From Puccinellia tenuiflora (taxonomy: Eukaryota > Streptophyta > Magnoliopsida > Poales > Poaceae), in the NCBI GenBank assembly GCA_012064385.1, contig QRDG01000534.1, positions 1,198,086-1,262,085 on the forward strand: a stretch of 64,000 nt of DNA, written 5' to 3'. This document shows, piece after piece, positions 20,941 to 34,166 of the stretch (within the stretch, counting starts at the first letter, position 1; each line of letters opens with the position of its first letter). A program made the position numbers and the translations under genes. The notes below the pieces were generated by a model, which did no database searches, had not been told where the DNA came from, and worked only from the letters and a program-made list of their open reading frames with translations.

Positions 20941-22207
20941 TGTACGAGTTATGCCCTAGAGGAAAATAATGAAGATGTTTTATTATCATAATTCATATAT
21001 GTTCATAATAAGTTTTATACCATGTTATAACTGTATTAAGCGGAAATATTAATACACATGTGGTACATAAACAACCAGGTCCTTAGTAGCCTCTATTTAA
21101 CTAGTCCATTGGTCAACAGATGATCAAGGTTTCCTGATCATGGACTTATATCAATTGACAATGGAGTCAAATCATTGGGTGAATGATGTGATGGACACAC
21201 CCAATATAAGTATCGTGACGTGATAAACGTTCAGCGTCATGATAATTAGAAACATAGTAACCTTATCCTTAGACCGTGAGATCTTATTAAATCACTGTTA
21301 CTCGAGGTTGCTTTGATTGCATCAACCGTCACATCTTAACAGGGTGATCATAAAGGTGTAGTTGGGTATTCCGGAGGAGCACGTTGAGGCGTATGATCAA
21401 GATTAGGATTTGTGCATCCGAATGTCGGAGAGATACTAAAGGGACCCACTCGGTGAGATCACATCGAAGTTTGCAAATATGTGACTAGATCACAGGATGT
21501 GTGATCATGAGAACGAGGTAAACGATGTTTGTCGGTAATGAGATAGAACTAAGTATCAGGATACTGAAGGTCATATCTCGGACAGACTCAGTATCAAGAT
21601 GCAAAGGGAATAGGATACGAATGCTAAGGTTCAAGCGAATTAATTTGTGGATCGAATAGGGGCCATCATGGGTGTCCAGACCGCGCTGTTGGTCATTGAT
21701 CGGATAGGGATCTCGATCATGTCTGGAGTGATCCTGAACCATGGAATGGCACACTTAAGGGTAGATGACGCTTCGAAATAGTTTCGATGCCGAAGAGAAA
21801 TGAGAAACGGACTCCGGAATTGTTCCAGGAATTATCCGATGGTGATCGGAGGGGTCCGGAAGGTGTTTCGGAATAAGGGAGAAATATCCGATAAGATCGG
21901 AGGGCAACAAAATGTGTTTCGGAGTAAGAGGAAATTAAATAATATGTATTTAATATTAATTAGTGTTTAGTAGTTAAATATATTTTAATTTTAATTTTAG
22001 GGGCATCCCACCTTAAATGGGCCTCACTTCACCCAGAAGTGAGGCCCATGGGGGCAATGTGCCCCAAGAGGAGGGGCCAAAGGAGGGTTGGCCTGCTGGG
22101 CCAAATGGGCCCAGCAAGGGGCCGCCCCCCCCCCCCCCTTTGGTGGCCAGCTGTGGGACTTTAGTCCCATATTGCCTGGCCACTAAGGGTTGCCTCCTCC
22201 CTCAGCC

Positions 22208-22215
22208 TATATAAA
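22208..22215 (+). promoter_or_regulatory. TATA box of the BARE/Angela-like LTR
   Basis: TATATAAA preceded by a C/T-rich stretch and followed by GGGGAGGTCCCCTCCCC, the position of the retrotransposon promoter in this LTR family. The LTR is solo and disrupted about 290 bases downstream. Confidence 0.6.
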
Positions 22216-22503
22216 GGGGAGGTCCCCTCCCCTCAAAGGCATCCCGATTTCCCCTCTCTCTCACCTCGAGCGTGGTTCCGCATTTCAGAGCCGTGCATGG
22301 TAGAGAGGTTTCTTCACCATACGCACACCGTTATGCTGCTGGTGCTTCGGTTCAAGCTACTCTTCTTCCGCTGCTGCCGCTGGGCCAGAGCCGGGGGAAC
22401 GTCATCTACACCATACGTGTGTAATTCCTCGGAGGTGCTGCACTTGCGGAACTCGTCGCTTGTACGACTACACGACCTTCAGGTCGGCATCGCCGTACAT
22501 CTA

Positions 22504-25500
22504 TGTAACAGCCCAGATTTGGTACCCTAAAATATGGGCCAAATTTTCACTTTTTATTTTCATTGCATCATGGCATACATATTTAAATTGCTAATATAAA
22601 TATTGCAAACAATGGAAATCATTAAAAGGAATCAAACACTTCCTAAAATTCCCAAGTCAAGTGCAATTGCTCCATCTGGAAAAACCAAAATATTCTTGAG
22701 CTTCCATATTTGTCCAGGAAGTTCCAAGAGTGCAAAATAATATTCTTACTTTGTGTTTTCATAAGACTATAAAATTGATGGTTGGAATTGATCAAATTGC
22801 AATATGTGAGCACTATTAACAAATGTTATGACAGTGCCGCCGTGCTGTCGTGTCCTCCTCCCCTGGGCCTCGCTACGGCCCCCCTGCTGGATAAGTGAAC
22901 CCGGCGATTTGATGGTTGGAACTGATTTGATGCCTTAATTAAATAGAAAGGGCTGCTGTTTTCATTTAAAAGTAAAAAACAGAAAAGAAGAAAAAGAGGC
23001 AGGGGTTTTTCCAAAAAATGCCATCATCCCTACCGCCACAGTGTTTCTCCTATGCGCCATGGCAGTGCCGCCGTGCTGTCGTGTCCTCCTCCCCTGGGCC
23101 TCGCTACGGCCCCCCTGCTAGATAAGTGAACCCGGCGACGCCCCCTCTCTCCTCCCCTCGCTCTCCCTTGCTTTTTCCCTGTGCCGAACCCTAACCCTTG
23201 CCCGAGCCTGCTGTCCGCCGCCCGCCGCCGTCACGAACGCCGTCGGTTCCGGCCGTCCCGGAGTTAGCCGAGGCCACCATCGTCTCCGCCTCGAGCTCCT
23301 CTACCTCCTCCTCCAGCCGTCCGTGCCGGGAGCCTTCCAATCGACGGAATCGACGCCGACTTCCCCGCCTCCGGCCACCGTGTCCGAGCACCGCATCGCC
23401 GCCGTCCGGCCACCCCGTCCTCCCTCGACCCCTCTGCAGCGCTCAGGGTGAGCTAATGGTCCTCATGGACCTTCTCTCCTCCCTCCTCTTGCCCTGGTTC
23501 ACCGAGGCGCCGCCGCAAGCTGCCGGCCGCCGCCGGACACCGACGCTTGCGTCGCTCCGGTGACCTACAGGTAGCGGCGCCGCCCCCTTTTTGCTTCCCG
23601 TAGCATACCGCGTCGAGCGCCCCTAGTGACACGTCCCCGCACCCCCTCCTCCGTCGAGCACGGCCTTGCCACCGTCGGCGGTCACCACCGTCGCGGGCGC
23701 CGGTCGTGGCTTCTCCCGGGGTCAAACCAGCCGTGGGCCGACCCGATGATGTGGACGCCAGCGTGGCCTGGGTCCCAGCAGTCAGCCCCTGTGGCTAGAC
23801 CAATCCGAGTGAAAAACATTTCCTTGTGAAATAAAGTTTAAACAGAAAATCCACTTGAACTTGTAAATTCAATAGCAATTCAAATCTTTATCAGAAAAAT
23901 TCAAATGAGGTACCAAAATGTGCAGAGAAATAATATGTACCTGTTAGTGCTAGTTACATGTCAAAGTGAATATTATAAATTGCTGTTAAATTGAATTAAC
24001 TAAAATGGCAGAAATTGAGTTAAACTTGGAAATTGCATAACTTGAGTTCTACTCATCCAAAAATTATGAATAAGCTCTCAAAATGTTCAGTGAACAATGA
24101 TCTACAAGTTTATGTCATTTTAGAGAATTGTAGATCTAGTTTTGGTGCTGTTTATTAAAATTAAATAAAATGGCAGAATTAAATCAAGTATTGAAAATAT
24201 CATAACTTGATGAATTTTAATTCAAAAATTACAAATGATATATCAATTTGATCAGCAACTCAAATGCTATCTATCTATGTTAAGTTCACAGCAAGTACCC
24301 AACTTTTCCTTTGATGTCATTTTTCGAATTGGTTAAAATGATTTAAGTTGCTTAACCGTTTAATTCGCCATTTATTCATCGTTAATCGGAAAAAATGCAA
24401 ACGAGGTATCAAAATGATCAGCACGACAATATCTATCTAATAATGTCATTTTCATGCATTTAGGACCCATAATTCAGTACTGGACATTTTGGATAATAAC
24501 GCAATTCACTAAGTTAAATATGGAGTTTTAACCCGTTAATTGCAATATTTATTTTAGGGGTTCCATTTAACTTGTGGGACATGCCAATATGATTTCAGTG
24601 CATAAATTGACCATCTCATCATGATTGTTCATTGCACCTTGTATTCGTGTTATTTATTTCGTTTCCTGTTATTGTTGTATTTCGTTAGATTCAGGAGTCG
24701 AGGTTCCACCACAATACCTCGACGATCAACGCGCCCAGTACTATCAGCAAGGCAAGAACTAACCCAACCTTCTTGGCATCTAGCATCCTACTGTTTTATA
24801 AACTTATTTTATCCACCATAATATTGCATGCGATTCAAATGTCTCTTTTGATCAAGATGTAGAGTATCCTATGAATGCATGTTTATCCCCTGAACCATCA
24901 CATGTTTCCCCTCCTATAAACCCTAGGTCTAATGTGTTGGCCGGAGACAAAGTTATAATTGTTGTTTATATGCTTAGCTATGCTTAGCCATGCTTAGTCA
25001 GACACTAGTTATGTCTGTTGTTTAATTCCATAACTGATGATGTTGATGGAATGGTTTGGGCATGGTGGATACGTGTGATGCTTAATTAATTTGTTAAAAG
25101 ACTTGGATGAGTTGCCATCGGGGATGGTGTTTTGCCTCATTCTTGTCGCCTAGGCTGAGAGTGCTTTTAGCTAGAACCAAGAACCGAGCGTGCTGCCATT
25201 GGTGGGTGTATGGGCGCCTTACTAACTGAATAAATTGTGCGGGCGTATCCAAGGGTCCTCTAGTTTGCTATTTCCATTTGAGCGTGTGTGTGTGAGCGGA
25301 AAAAGAAATGATGAGGATGGTGGTGTTTAGGACGTGGCGATGGGGGCAGGGGCTGAAATAGGCTGGGTAAACTTGTCCTGTCGCCACAGATGACTCTTGG
25401 ATAGTCTCATGCGAGGTAAAGGTTTAACCGCGCCCACTCGTCGGCCTTCCCCGGAAGAGGGCCAATCAGGTGAGCCGGACGGTACCAATGGGTAAATTAG

Positions 25501-26427
25501 TACACCCCTGCAGGGTTTAATCTTTTCGAAAAGCCATGTCCACGGTTATGGACAAACTCTTGGGAAAGGCGGATTAGCTCATAGAGAACCTGAACCTAAT
25601 TAATAAATTGGCAGCTAGAGGTTGCAATCCAACGTGTGATAAAAGGTTCATTTCCTCGAGGGTGATTCGAGGGAGTGCCTTGGTGGAGATGAGATGATTC
25701 TGGTTACAAATGGTTCGTTGAGAACCAAAGATGAAAGTTTACTCTCTTATCCCTTTTCGGAAAACATTCTGAGTAGACGATGCCATGGGTCTTTATATCT
25801 TTTAAAAGGAAAACCAGCTTTATGCAAATTAGTTACATTATACAGCAGTAGAGCCTCCGTCAGCATCGGGCCTATATCGCCCTACTAATTCTTGCGAGTA
25901 CGTCGTACTCAGCCTTGCTTTGTTGATTATTATTTGTTTCAGAGGAGGACGTCACCGAACTGGAAGGTGGGTTCTTTATTGACATCAACGAGTAGTCTGG
26001 GGTTCCCAGGTGGCAGCTTGGGACGTCTTGGAACAGTCTGGCACGGGATGTTTATTTGTAGGCCTCTTAGGCCATAATTTGGATCTTGTTGTTTAGACAA
26101 CTAAATTTGCTTCCGCTTGATGTAATGATGGGTCTATGACCTCTGATTGTGATATTTGCTATCTTTCTCATATATGAGTTGAACTATGATCTCTTATGTC
26201 GTAGAGTCTGTGATGTGCCAGTTGTTCCGCAGTCTTGGTCTCTTTGCTATACGTGAAAGCGATGTCTGAGCTTATGGCATGATCGAGGTGTTGTGTGCCG
26301 ATGATGTATTCCGAGCACGCCTGCCAATGAGTTTTGGCCTGGGATTGGTAAACCCAGTAACCCTCGATTGTGTAGCATGACCGGTTACACAACGTTTCAC
26401 TGTATAGCTCTGGGTCGGGGCGCTACA
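22504..26427 (+). repeat. LTR1 of tandem array (rearranged)
   Basis: It runs from TGTAACAGCCCAG to GGGGCGCTACA. Relative to LTR2 and LTR3, about 240 bases (LTR2 29485-29727) are replaced by a 76-base copy of sequence from about 230 bases downstream in the same LTR (22832-22907 copied from 23063-23138, one mismatch). It is 3924 bp long. Confidence 0.93.
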
Positions 26428-26430
26428 AAT

Positions 26431-26442
26431 TGGTATCAGAGC
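26431..26442 (+). other. Primer binding site, tRNA-iMet type (first internal)
   Basis: TGGTATCAGAGC, complementary to the 3' end of plant initiator tRNA-Met, starts three bases after the LTR1 terminus CTACA. Confidence 0.92.
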
Positions 26443-27348
26443 AGGACTGCCTGTAGGAAACCCATTCTACTGGTCGATGTCGGGTCTAGTGTTCGTGAAA
26501 AACTATTTTAACCTAAAAAGGAGTTGTGAAAACCATCTTAGGATTCTTGTTACTCCTCATCCAACTCGCTCTACTCTGAGTTATCTTACCTCTATTTGAT
26601 TTAACGATGCTTCTACTCGTCTGCAAAATCCAAATCTTTAGGATCACGGGGTTGGATTCTATCTTTAGTTGCTGGTTAACTTTGCTCGTCTGCCAATTCT
26701 AAAGCCCGAAGAAAGGAAGTGTTGCGGATCGTCAAGAAATTCCCTTGCTTTAGCCCAAAATCTTGAACCGAAGGTCCCGGATTGTGCTAGGGCTCTGGTG
26801 TAATGATTTATGAGGGTTGTCACCCATGTGAGCATTATGCTATTCGTGAGTCCCAGTGCATGAAGCTGATCTTTAACCCAAGATTTTTCCATCGAATCCT
26901 GATATTAGTGGTCAAACCCTACATCAGGTTGGCAAATTTGAAGTTAGTCTTCAAACTCGAGGTTGCAGCCGTAATTGTTTTCCTCACCTATGCTCTTCTC
27001 TGTCACTAGCTTTATCTAGGCTTTCTGCCACAGAACCATATGAATCCCGGCGGGATTGCTCTCAGCAAGTGGTCCATCAATATTTGGGATTCCTCCACTA
27101 ACCCCGTTCAGGAAACCCTTTCGGCACTAGTTGTCGGAAGAGTGCTAACAAAGGCTTCTGCAATATCGTGAAATTGTTGTTAGCCCGTCCCTTACTCCGT
27201 TTGCTATCGCCGCGATGACGTAGTGTCACACGTGGTCGCCTTGAGCTATCTTGTGCCATCTTAAATCTCTATATCAGGAAGAAGTCTAATGATCTATCCT
27301 AAATGACCGGTTATGGTTACTAACTATGTCCTTGTTCATATCTCCAGA

Positions 27349-28638
27349 ATGGCTCCTACCCGTCGTGGTGAACAAAGCAATCCTGATCCACCGCCGCCAC
27401 CCACTATGGCGGAGGTTCTGATGATTATTGAAGAGGGTCGCGTGCGCAACGAGAATTTGCTCGCACAGTTGGTGCAGCAGGGTGCACGGAGAAACACTGA
27501 ATGCAACCACCTCACTGAATTCCTGAAGTCCCAGCCTCCCACTTTCGCTTATGCTAAAGAGCCCCTGGATGCTGATGATTGGCTTCGTGCTCTCAAGCGC
27601 AAGTTCACTGCCTTGCATGTTTCGGCGGCGGAACAAGTGAACTTTGCCACCTACCTGCTGACTGGAGCCGCAGGGTCCTGGTGGGAAAGCCATGTCTCCA
27701 TGGTTGCGGCTGGCCATACCTTCACTTGGACTGAATTTCGCACTGCTTTCCGTGCGGCTTACATTCCCCAGCCAATCATGGACCTGAAAAGGAGGGAGTT
27801 CCTGGAGCTGACCCAGGGACGCATGGACGTCCAAACTTATGGGCGTGAGTTCAACCACCTCTCTCGTTACGCCCCCCGGGACGTGACCAATGATGAAGAT
27901 AAGCAGTATCTGTTCCGCAAGGGACTGACTCCGCGACTCCGTCATGAGTTGCTGCCCTTCAAGTTCCAGTCTTACCAAGAGCTGTACAACCTTGCTATCA
28001 CTCTGGAGCATGGTAGGAAGGAACTGGAGGTCTCCAAGAGGCCTGCGCAGGAGGACCACCAGAGCTCCTCTTCTTCTAAGGGCAAGAAGCGCCGGGTATT
28101 CGTGCCCTTCAGCGCTGTGCCTAAGGCACCCTCCGCGCCAACGCCCTCAGGGTACAGGCCACCTCTGCCTCGCCCAGCTACTTCGACCTTGGGTGCGGCT
28201 GGAAGTGGGTACCACCCTCAGCTGCCTCCACCACCGGCGAGGCCCACTTGTTTCGGCTGTGGCCAGCCGGGGCACTTTTCCAGGGAGTGTCCCCAGAAGG
28301 CACCGGCTACCTCAGCACCTGCACCGGCTCCCTCTACACCAGCCGCCAAGGCCATGACCGTCAGCCGTGGTCACCTGAACCATGTCTCGGCCGAAGGAGT
28401 TGATGAGGACCCCCGTGTTCTCATGGGTACGCTTCGAGTCAATACATATCCAGTTTCAGTTTATTCGATTCTGGAGCATCACATTCATTCATATTCATGT
28501 CATTTGCACACAATCCCCAAATACCATTTGAGGATATGGACTCCCTTCAAATGGTCAAGTCTCATCATCTTACCGGTGTCTCCCAATCTAGCTCGTGTTC
28601 TGGAGCTTGGCAAGGAAGCCTACGTCTTGAGCAATTAG
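27349..28638 (+). CDS. gag: Gag polyprotein, copy 1, with C-terminal frameshifted protease stub
   Basis: Gag builds the retrotransposon particle. The start MAPTRRGEQ at 27349 is preferred over the upstream in-frame ATG at 27313 because the sequence becomes protein-like there; it gives 429 residues. Residues ~94-222 form the retrotransposon gag core (GSWWESH, TWTEFRTAFRAAYIP, MDLKRREF, RYAP, LRHELLPF). A serine/proline linker and a basic KGKKRR patch follow. A CCHC zinc knuckle, CFGCGQPGHFSREC, is at ~301-314. After RVLMGTLRVNTYP the frame is lost: the aspartic protease signature FDSGASHSF is visible near 28465 in another frame. No RT follows. The protein is identical to copy 2. Confidence 0.9.
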   Translation: MAPTRRGEQSNPDPPPPPTMAEVLMIIEEGRVRNENLLAQLVQQGARRNTECNHLTEFLKSQPPTFAYAKEPLDADDWLRALKRKFTALHVSAAEQVNFATYLLTGAAGSWWESHVSMVAAGHTFTWTEFRTAFRAAYIPQPIMDLKRREFLELTQGRMDVQTYGREFNHLSRYAPRDVTNDEDKQYLFRKGLTPRLRHELLPFKFQSYQELYNLAITLEHGRKELEVSKRPAQEDHQSSSSSKGKKRRVFVPFSAVPKAPSAPTPSGYRPPLPRPATSTLGAAGSGYHPQLPPPPARPTCFGCGQPGHFSRECPQKAPATSAPAPAPSTPAAKAMTVSRGHLNHVSAEGVDEDPRVLMGTLRVNTYPVSVYSILEHHIHSYSCHLHTIPKYHLRIWTPFKWSSLIILPVSPNLARVLELGKEAYVLSN

Positions 28639-29158
28639 TGACCCTACCTTCTGTTACTTACGCAACCTCCCTCTTCAGTCCTGCAAGGCCTGAAGTGTCC
28701 GCACACCTAACCAGCTAGGAACCTCAAGCCGAAATGATGATTGGGGTTCGTCAAGAACACGACCTAAGCCTACTAGTAATCCTGACAAGTCCGGTGTTGT
28801 AGCTCACGCACCTCACCGAAAGGCCCGTTGACGAAATCTCTTAAATCTCTAACCTCGACCACTATACCGAGGATCATGGGTAATTCTTGGGTATACCTGG
28901 ATTCAGTCATCTTTCTCAAAGACTTATGGTCTTGTGCAAAGTTCATATTTCCAACCCTTGGAGAAAATTTGTCTATCACCTTGAACTATCTTCTGACTTT
29001 CTCGTCGGCACGTCATGCTTGCTACCTTACTCTCTGCAACAAGGAAGATCATCGTGGGATCCAAAAGATCGTTGAAGTTAAGGGTTGTCATGTTTCCCTC
29101 CTCTCCCTCTTCCTACTCTAGGAATCTCGGGGCAAGATTCTTGTAAGGGGGGTAGAAT
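28639..29158 (+). other. Non-coding 3' internal region and polypurine tract, copy 1
   Basis: No pol domain is recognisable. The segment ends GGGGCAAGATTCTTGTAAGGGGGGTAGAAT directly before the LTR2 start TGTAACAG; GTAAGGGGGGTAGAA is the purine-rich plus-strand primer site. Confidence 0.8.
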
Positions 29159-32100
29159 TGTAACAGCCCAGATTTGGTACCCTAAAATATGGGCCAAATT
29201 TTCACTTTTTATTTTCATTGCATCATGGCATACATATTTAAATTGCTAAGTTAAATATTGCAAACAATGGAAATCATTAAAAGGAATCAAACACTTCCTA
29301 AAATTCCCAAGTCAAGTACAATTGCTCCATCTGGAAAAACCAAAATATTCTTGAGCTTCCATATTTGTCCAGGAAGTTCCAAGAGTGCAAAATAATATTC
29401 TTACTTTGTGTTTTCATAAGACTATAAAATTGATGGTTGGAATTGATCAAATTGCAATATGTGAGCCCTATTAAAAAATGTTATGCAAAACTTTTTATTT
29501 TCCAACACCAAATTTTGTCAAGCTTCTACATGTCATGAGGAGGCTACATGAATTTTTGCAGGTTTTATAAAAAGTTTTAAATGCCTCAATTAAAAATGAG
29601 AACTTCAAATAGTTACAAATCAACTTTGAAATTTGAAACCAAGTTAAACCTTTCAAAAATTCAAAACAAAAATATGGTTAGTTTCCTTATATTATTGTGA
29701 GCCTCCCTGAATTTTCTCATAATTTTTGGAACTGATTTGAGGCCTTAATTAAATAGAAAGGGCTGCTGTTTTCATTTAAAAGTAAAAACAGAAAAGAAGA
29801 AAAAGAGGCAGGGGTTTTTCCAGAAAATGCCATCATCCCTTCCGCCACAGTGTTTCTCCTGCGCGCCATGGCAGTGCCGCCGTGCCGCCGTGTCCTCCTA
29901 CCCTGGGCCTCGCTGCGGCCCCCCTGCTGGATAAGTGAACCCGGCGACGCCCCCTCTCTCCTCCCCTCGCCATCCCTTGCTTTTTCCCTGTGCCGAACCC
30001 TAACCCTAGCCCGAGCCTGCAGTCCGCCGCCCGCCGCCGTCATGAACGCCGTTGGTTCCGGCCGTCCCGGAGTTAGCCGAGGCCGCCATCGTCTCCGCCT
30101 CGAGCTCCTCTACCTCCTCCTCCAGCCGTCCGTGCCGGGAGCCTTCCAATCGACGGAATCGACGCCGACTTCCCCGCCTCCGGCCACCGTGTCCGAGCAC
30201 CGCATCGCCGCCGTCCGTCCACCCCGTCCTCCCTCGACCCCTATGTAGTGCTCAGGGTGAGCTAATGGTCCTCATGGACCTTCTCTCCTCCCTCCTCTTG
30301 CCCTGGTTCATCGAGGCGCCGCCGCAAGCTGCCGGCCGCTGCCGGCCGCCGCCGGACACCGACGCTTGCGTCGCTCCGGTGACCTACAGGTAGCGGCGCC
30401 ACCCCCTTTTTGCTTCCCGTAGCATACCGCGTCGAGCGCCCCTAGTGACACGTCCCCGCACCCCCTCCCCCGTCGAGCACGGCCTTGCCACCGTCGGCGG
30501 TGACCACCGTCGCGGGCGCCGGTTGTGGCTTCTCCCGGGGTCAAACCAGCCGTGGGCCGACCCGATGATGTGGACGTCTGCGTGGCCTGGGTCCCAGCAG
30601 TCAGCCCCTGTGGCTAGACCAATCCAAGTGAAAAACATTTCCCTGTGAAATAAAGTTTAAATAGAAAATCCACTTGAACTTGTAAATTCAATAGCAATTC
30701 AAATCTTTATCAGAAAAATTCAAATGAGGTACCAAAATGTGCAGAGAAATAATATCTACCTGTTAGTGCTAGTTACATGTCAAACTGAATATTATAAATT
30801 GCTGTTAAATTGAATTAACTAAAATGGCAGAAATTGAGTTAAACTTGGAAATTGCATAACTTGAGTTCTACTCATCCAAAAATTATGAATGAGCTCTCAA
30901 AATGTTCAGCGAACAATGATCTACAAGTTTATGTCATTTTAGAGAATTGTAGATCTAATTTTGGTGCTGTTTATTAAAATTAAATAAAATGGCAGAATTA
31001 AATCAAGTATTGAAAATATCATAACTTGATGAATTTTAATTCAAAAATTACAAATGATATATCAATTTGATCAGCAACTCAAATGCTATCTATCTATGTT
31101 AAGTTCACAGCAAGTACCCAACTTTTCCTTTGATGTCATTTTTTGAATTGGTTAAAATGATTTAAGTTGCTTAACCGTTTAATTCTCCATTTATTCATCG
31201 TTAATCGGAAAAATGCAAACGGGGTATCAAAACGATCAGCACGACAATATCTATCTAATAATGTAATTTTCATGCATTTAGGACCCATAATTCAGTAATG
31301 GACATTTTGGATAATAACGCAATTCACTAAGTTAAATATGGAGTTTTAACCCGTTAATTGCAATATTTATTTTAGGGGTTCCATTTAACTTGTGGGACAT
31401 GCCCAATATGATTTCAGTGCATAAATTGACCATCTCATCATGATTGTGCATTGCACCTTGTATTCGTGTTATTTATTTCGTTTCCTGTTATTGTTGTGTT
31501 TCGTTAGATTCAGGAGTCGAGGTTCCACCACAATACCTCGACGATCAACGCGCCCAGTACTATCAGCCAGGCAAGAACTAACCCAACCTTCTTGGCATCT
31601 AGCATCCTACTGTTTTATAAACTTATTTTATCCACCATAATATTGCATGCGATTCAAATGTCTCTTTTGATCAAGATGTAGAGTATCCTATGAATGCATG
31701 TTTATCCCCTGAACCATCACATGTTTCCCCTCCTATAAACCCTAGGTCTGATGTGTTGGCCGGAGACAAAGTTATAATTGTTGTTTATATGCTTAGCTAT
31801 GCTTAGCCATGCTTAGTCAGACACTAGTTATGTCTGTTGTTTAATTCCATAACTGATGATGTTGATGGAATGGTTTGGGCATGGTGGATACGTGTGATGC
31901 TTAATTAATTTGTTAAAAGGCTTGGATGAGTTGCCATCGGGGATGGTGTTTTGCCTCATTCTTGTCGCCTAGGCTGAGAGTGCTTTTAGCTAGAACCAAG
32001 AACCGAGCGTGCTGCCATTGGTGGGTGTATGGGCGCCTTACTAACTGAATAAATTGTGCGGGCGTATCCAAGGGTCCTCTAGTTTGCTATTTCCATTTGA

Positions 32101-33246
32101 GCGTGTGTGTGTGAGCGGAAAAAGAAATGATGAGGATGGTGGTGTTTAGGACGTGGCGATGGGGGCAGGGGCTGAAATAGGCTGGGTAAACTTGTCCTGT
32201 CGCCACAGATGACTCTTGGATAGTCTCATGCGAGGTAAAGGTTTAACCGCGCCCACTCGTCGGCCTTCCCCGGAAGAGGGCCAATCAGGTGAGCCGGACG
32301 GTACCAATGGGTAAATTAGTACACCCCTGCAGGGTTTAATCTTTTCGAAAAGCCATGTCCACGGTTATGGACAAACTCTTGGGAAAGGCGGATTAGCTCA
32401 TAGAGAACCTGAACCTAATTAATAAATTGGCAGCTAGAGGTTGCAATCCAATGTGTGATAAAAGGTTCATTTCCTCGAGGGTGATTCGAGGGAGTGCCTT
32501 GGTGGAGATGAGATGATTCTGGTTACAAATGGTTCGTTGAGAACCGAAGATGAAAGTTTACTCTCTTATCCCTTTTCGGAAAACATTCTGAGTAGACGAT
32601 GCCATGGGTCTTTATATCTTTTAAAAGGAAAACCAGCTTTATGCAAATTAGTTACATTATACAGCAGTAGAGCCTCCGTCAGCATCGGGCCTATATCGCC
32701 CTACTAATTCTTGCGAGTACGTCGTACTCAGCCTTGCTTTGTTGATTATTATTTGTTTTAGAGGAGGACGTCACCGAACTGGAAGGTGGGTTCTTTATTG
32801 ACATCGACGAGTAGTCTGGGGTTCCCAGGTGGCAGCTTGGGACGTCTTGGAACAGTCTGGCACGGGATGTTTATTTGTAGGCCTCTTAGGCCATAATTTG
32901 GATCTTGTTGTTTAGACAACTAAATTTGCTTCCGCTTGATGTAATGATGGGTCTATGACCTCTGATTGTGATATTTGCTATCTTTCTCATATATGAGTTG
33001 AACTATGATCTCTTATGTCGTAGAGTCTGTGATGTGCCAGTTGTTCCGCAGTCTTGGTCTCTTTGCTATACGTGAAAGCGATGTCTGAGCTTATGGCATG
33101 ATCGAGGTGTTGTGTGCCGATGATGTATTCCGAGCACGCCTGCCAATGAGTTTTGGCCTGGGATTGGTAACCCCAGTAACCCTCGATTGTGTAGCATGAC
33201 CGGTTACACAACGTTTCACTGTATAGCTCTGGGTCGGGGCGCTACA
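29159..33246 (+). repeat. LTR2 of tandem array (chimeric)
   Basis: 4088 bp from TGTAACAG to GCTACA. Up to 31498 the diagnostic differences agree with LTR3 (for example C at 30756, where LTR1 has G at 23937, and the intact 240-bp segment). From 31549 onward most agree with LTR1 (for example GATCAACGCG, and TAAATTTGCTTCCG near 32920, which is partly deleted in LTR3). This mosaic is expected if LTR2 is the crossover product of a 3' and a 5' LTR. Confidence 0.88.
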
Positions 33247-33249
33247 AAT

Positions 33250-33261
33250 TGGTATCAGAGC
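33250..33261 (+). other. Primer binding site, tRNA-iMet type (second internal)
   Basis: TGGTATCAGAGC three bases after the end of LTR2, same arrangement as at 26431. Confidence 0.92.
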
Positions 33262-34166
33262 AGGACTGCCTGTAGGAAACCCATTCTACTGGTCGATGTC
33301 GGATCTAGTGTCCGTGAAAACTATTTTAACCTAAAAAGGAGTTGTGAAAACCATCTTAGGATTCTTGTTACTCCTCATCCAACTCGCTCTACTCTGAGTT
33401 ATCTTACCTCTATTTGATTTAACGATGCTTCTACTCGTCTGCAAAATCCAAATCTTTAGGATCACGGGGTTGGATTCTATCTTTAGTTGCTGGTTAACTT
33501 TGCTCGTCTGCCAATTCTAAAGCCCGAAGAAAGGAAGTGTTGCGGATCGTCAAGAAATTCCCTTGCTTTAGCCCAAAATCTTGAACCGAAGGTCCCGGAT
33601 TGTGCTAGGGCTCTGGTGTAATGATTTATGAGGGTTGTCACCCATGTGAGCATTATGCTATTCGTGAGTCCCAGTGCATGAAGCTGATCTTTAACCCAAG
33701 ATCTTTCCGTCGAATCCTGATATTAGTGGTCAAACCCTACATCAGGTTGGCAAATTTGAAGTTAGTCTTCAAACTCGAGGTTGCAGCCGTAATTGTTTTC
33801 CTCACCGATGCTCTTCTCTGTCACTAGCTTTATCTAGGCTTTCTGCCACAGAACCATATGAATCCCGGCGGGATTGCTCTCAGCAAGTGGTCCATCAATA
33901 TTTGGGATTCCTCCACTAACCCCGTTCAGGAAACCCTTTCGGCACTAGTTGTCGGAAGAGTGCTAACAAAGGCTTCTGCAATATCGTGAAATTGTTGTTA
34001 GCCCGTCCCTTACTCCGTTTGCTATCGCCGCGATGACGTAGTGTCACACGTGGTCGCCTTGAGCTATCTTGTGCCATCTTAAATCTCTATATCAGGAAGA
34101 AGTCTAATGATCTATCCTAAATGACCGGTTATGGTTACTAACTATGTCCTTGTTCATATCTCCAGA

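Noticed and set aside
23198..23563. Ser/Pro/Arg-rich ORFs, recurring at about 30052 and 36870
   Set aside because: They sit in the GC-rich leader of the array LTRs and vary in start, stop and frame among the three LTR copies.
27286..28059. 257-codon minus-strand ORF, repeated at 34104-34877
   Set aside because: It is the exact antisense of the gag ORF and shows no domain; it is a shadow of gag codon bias.
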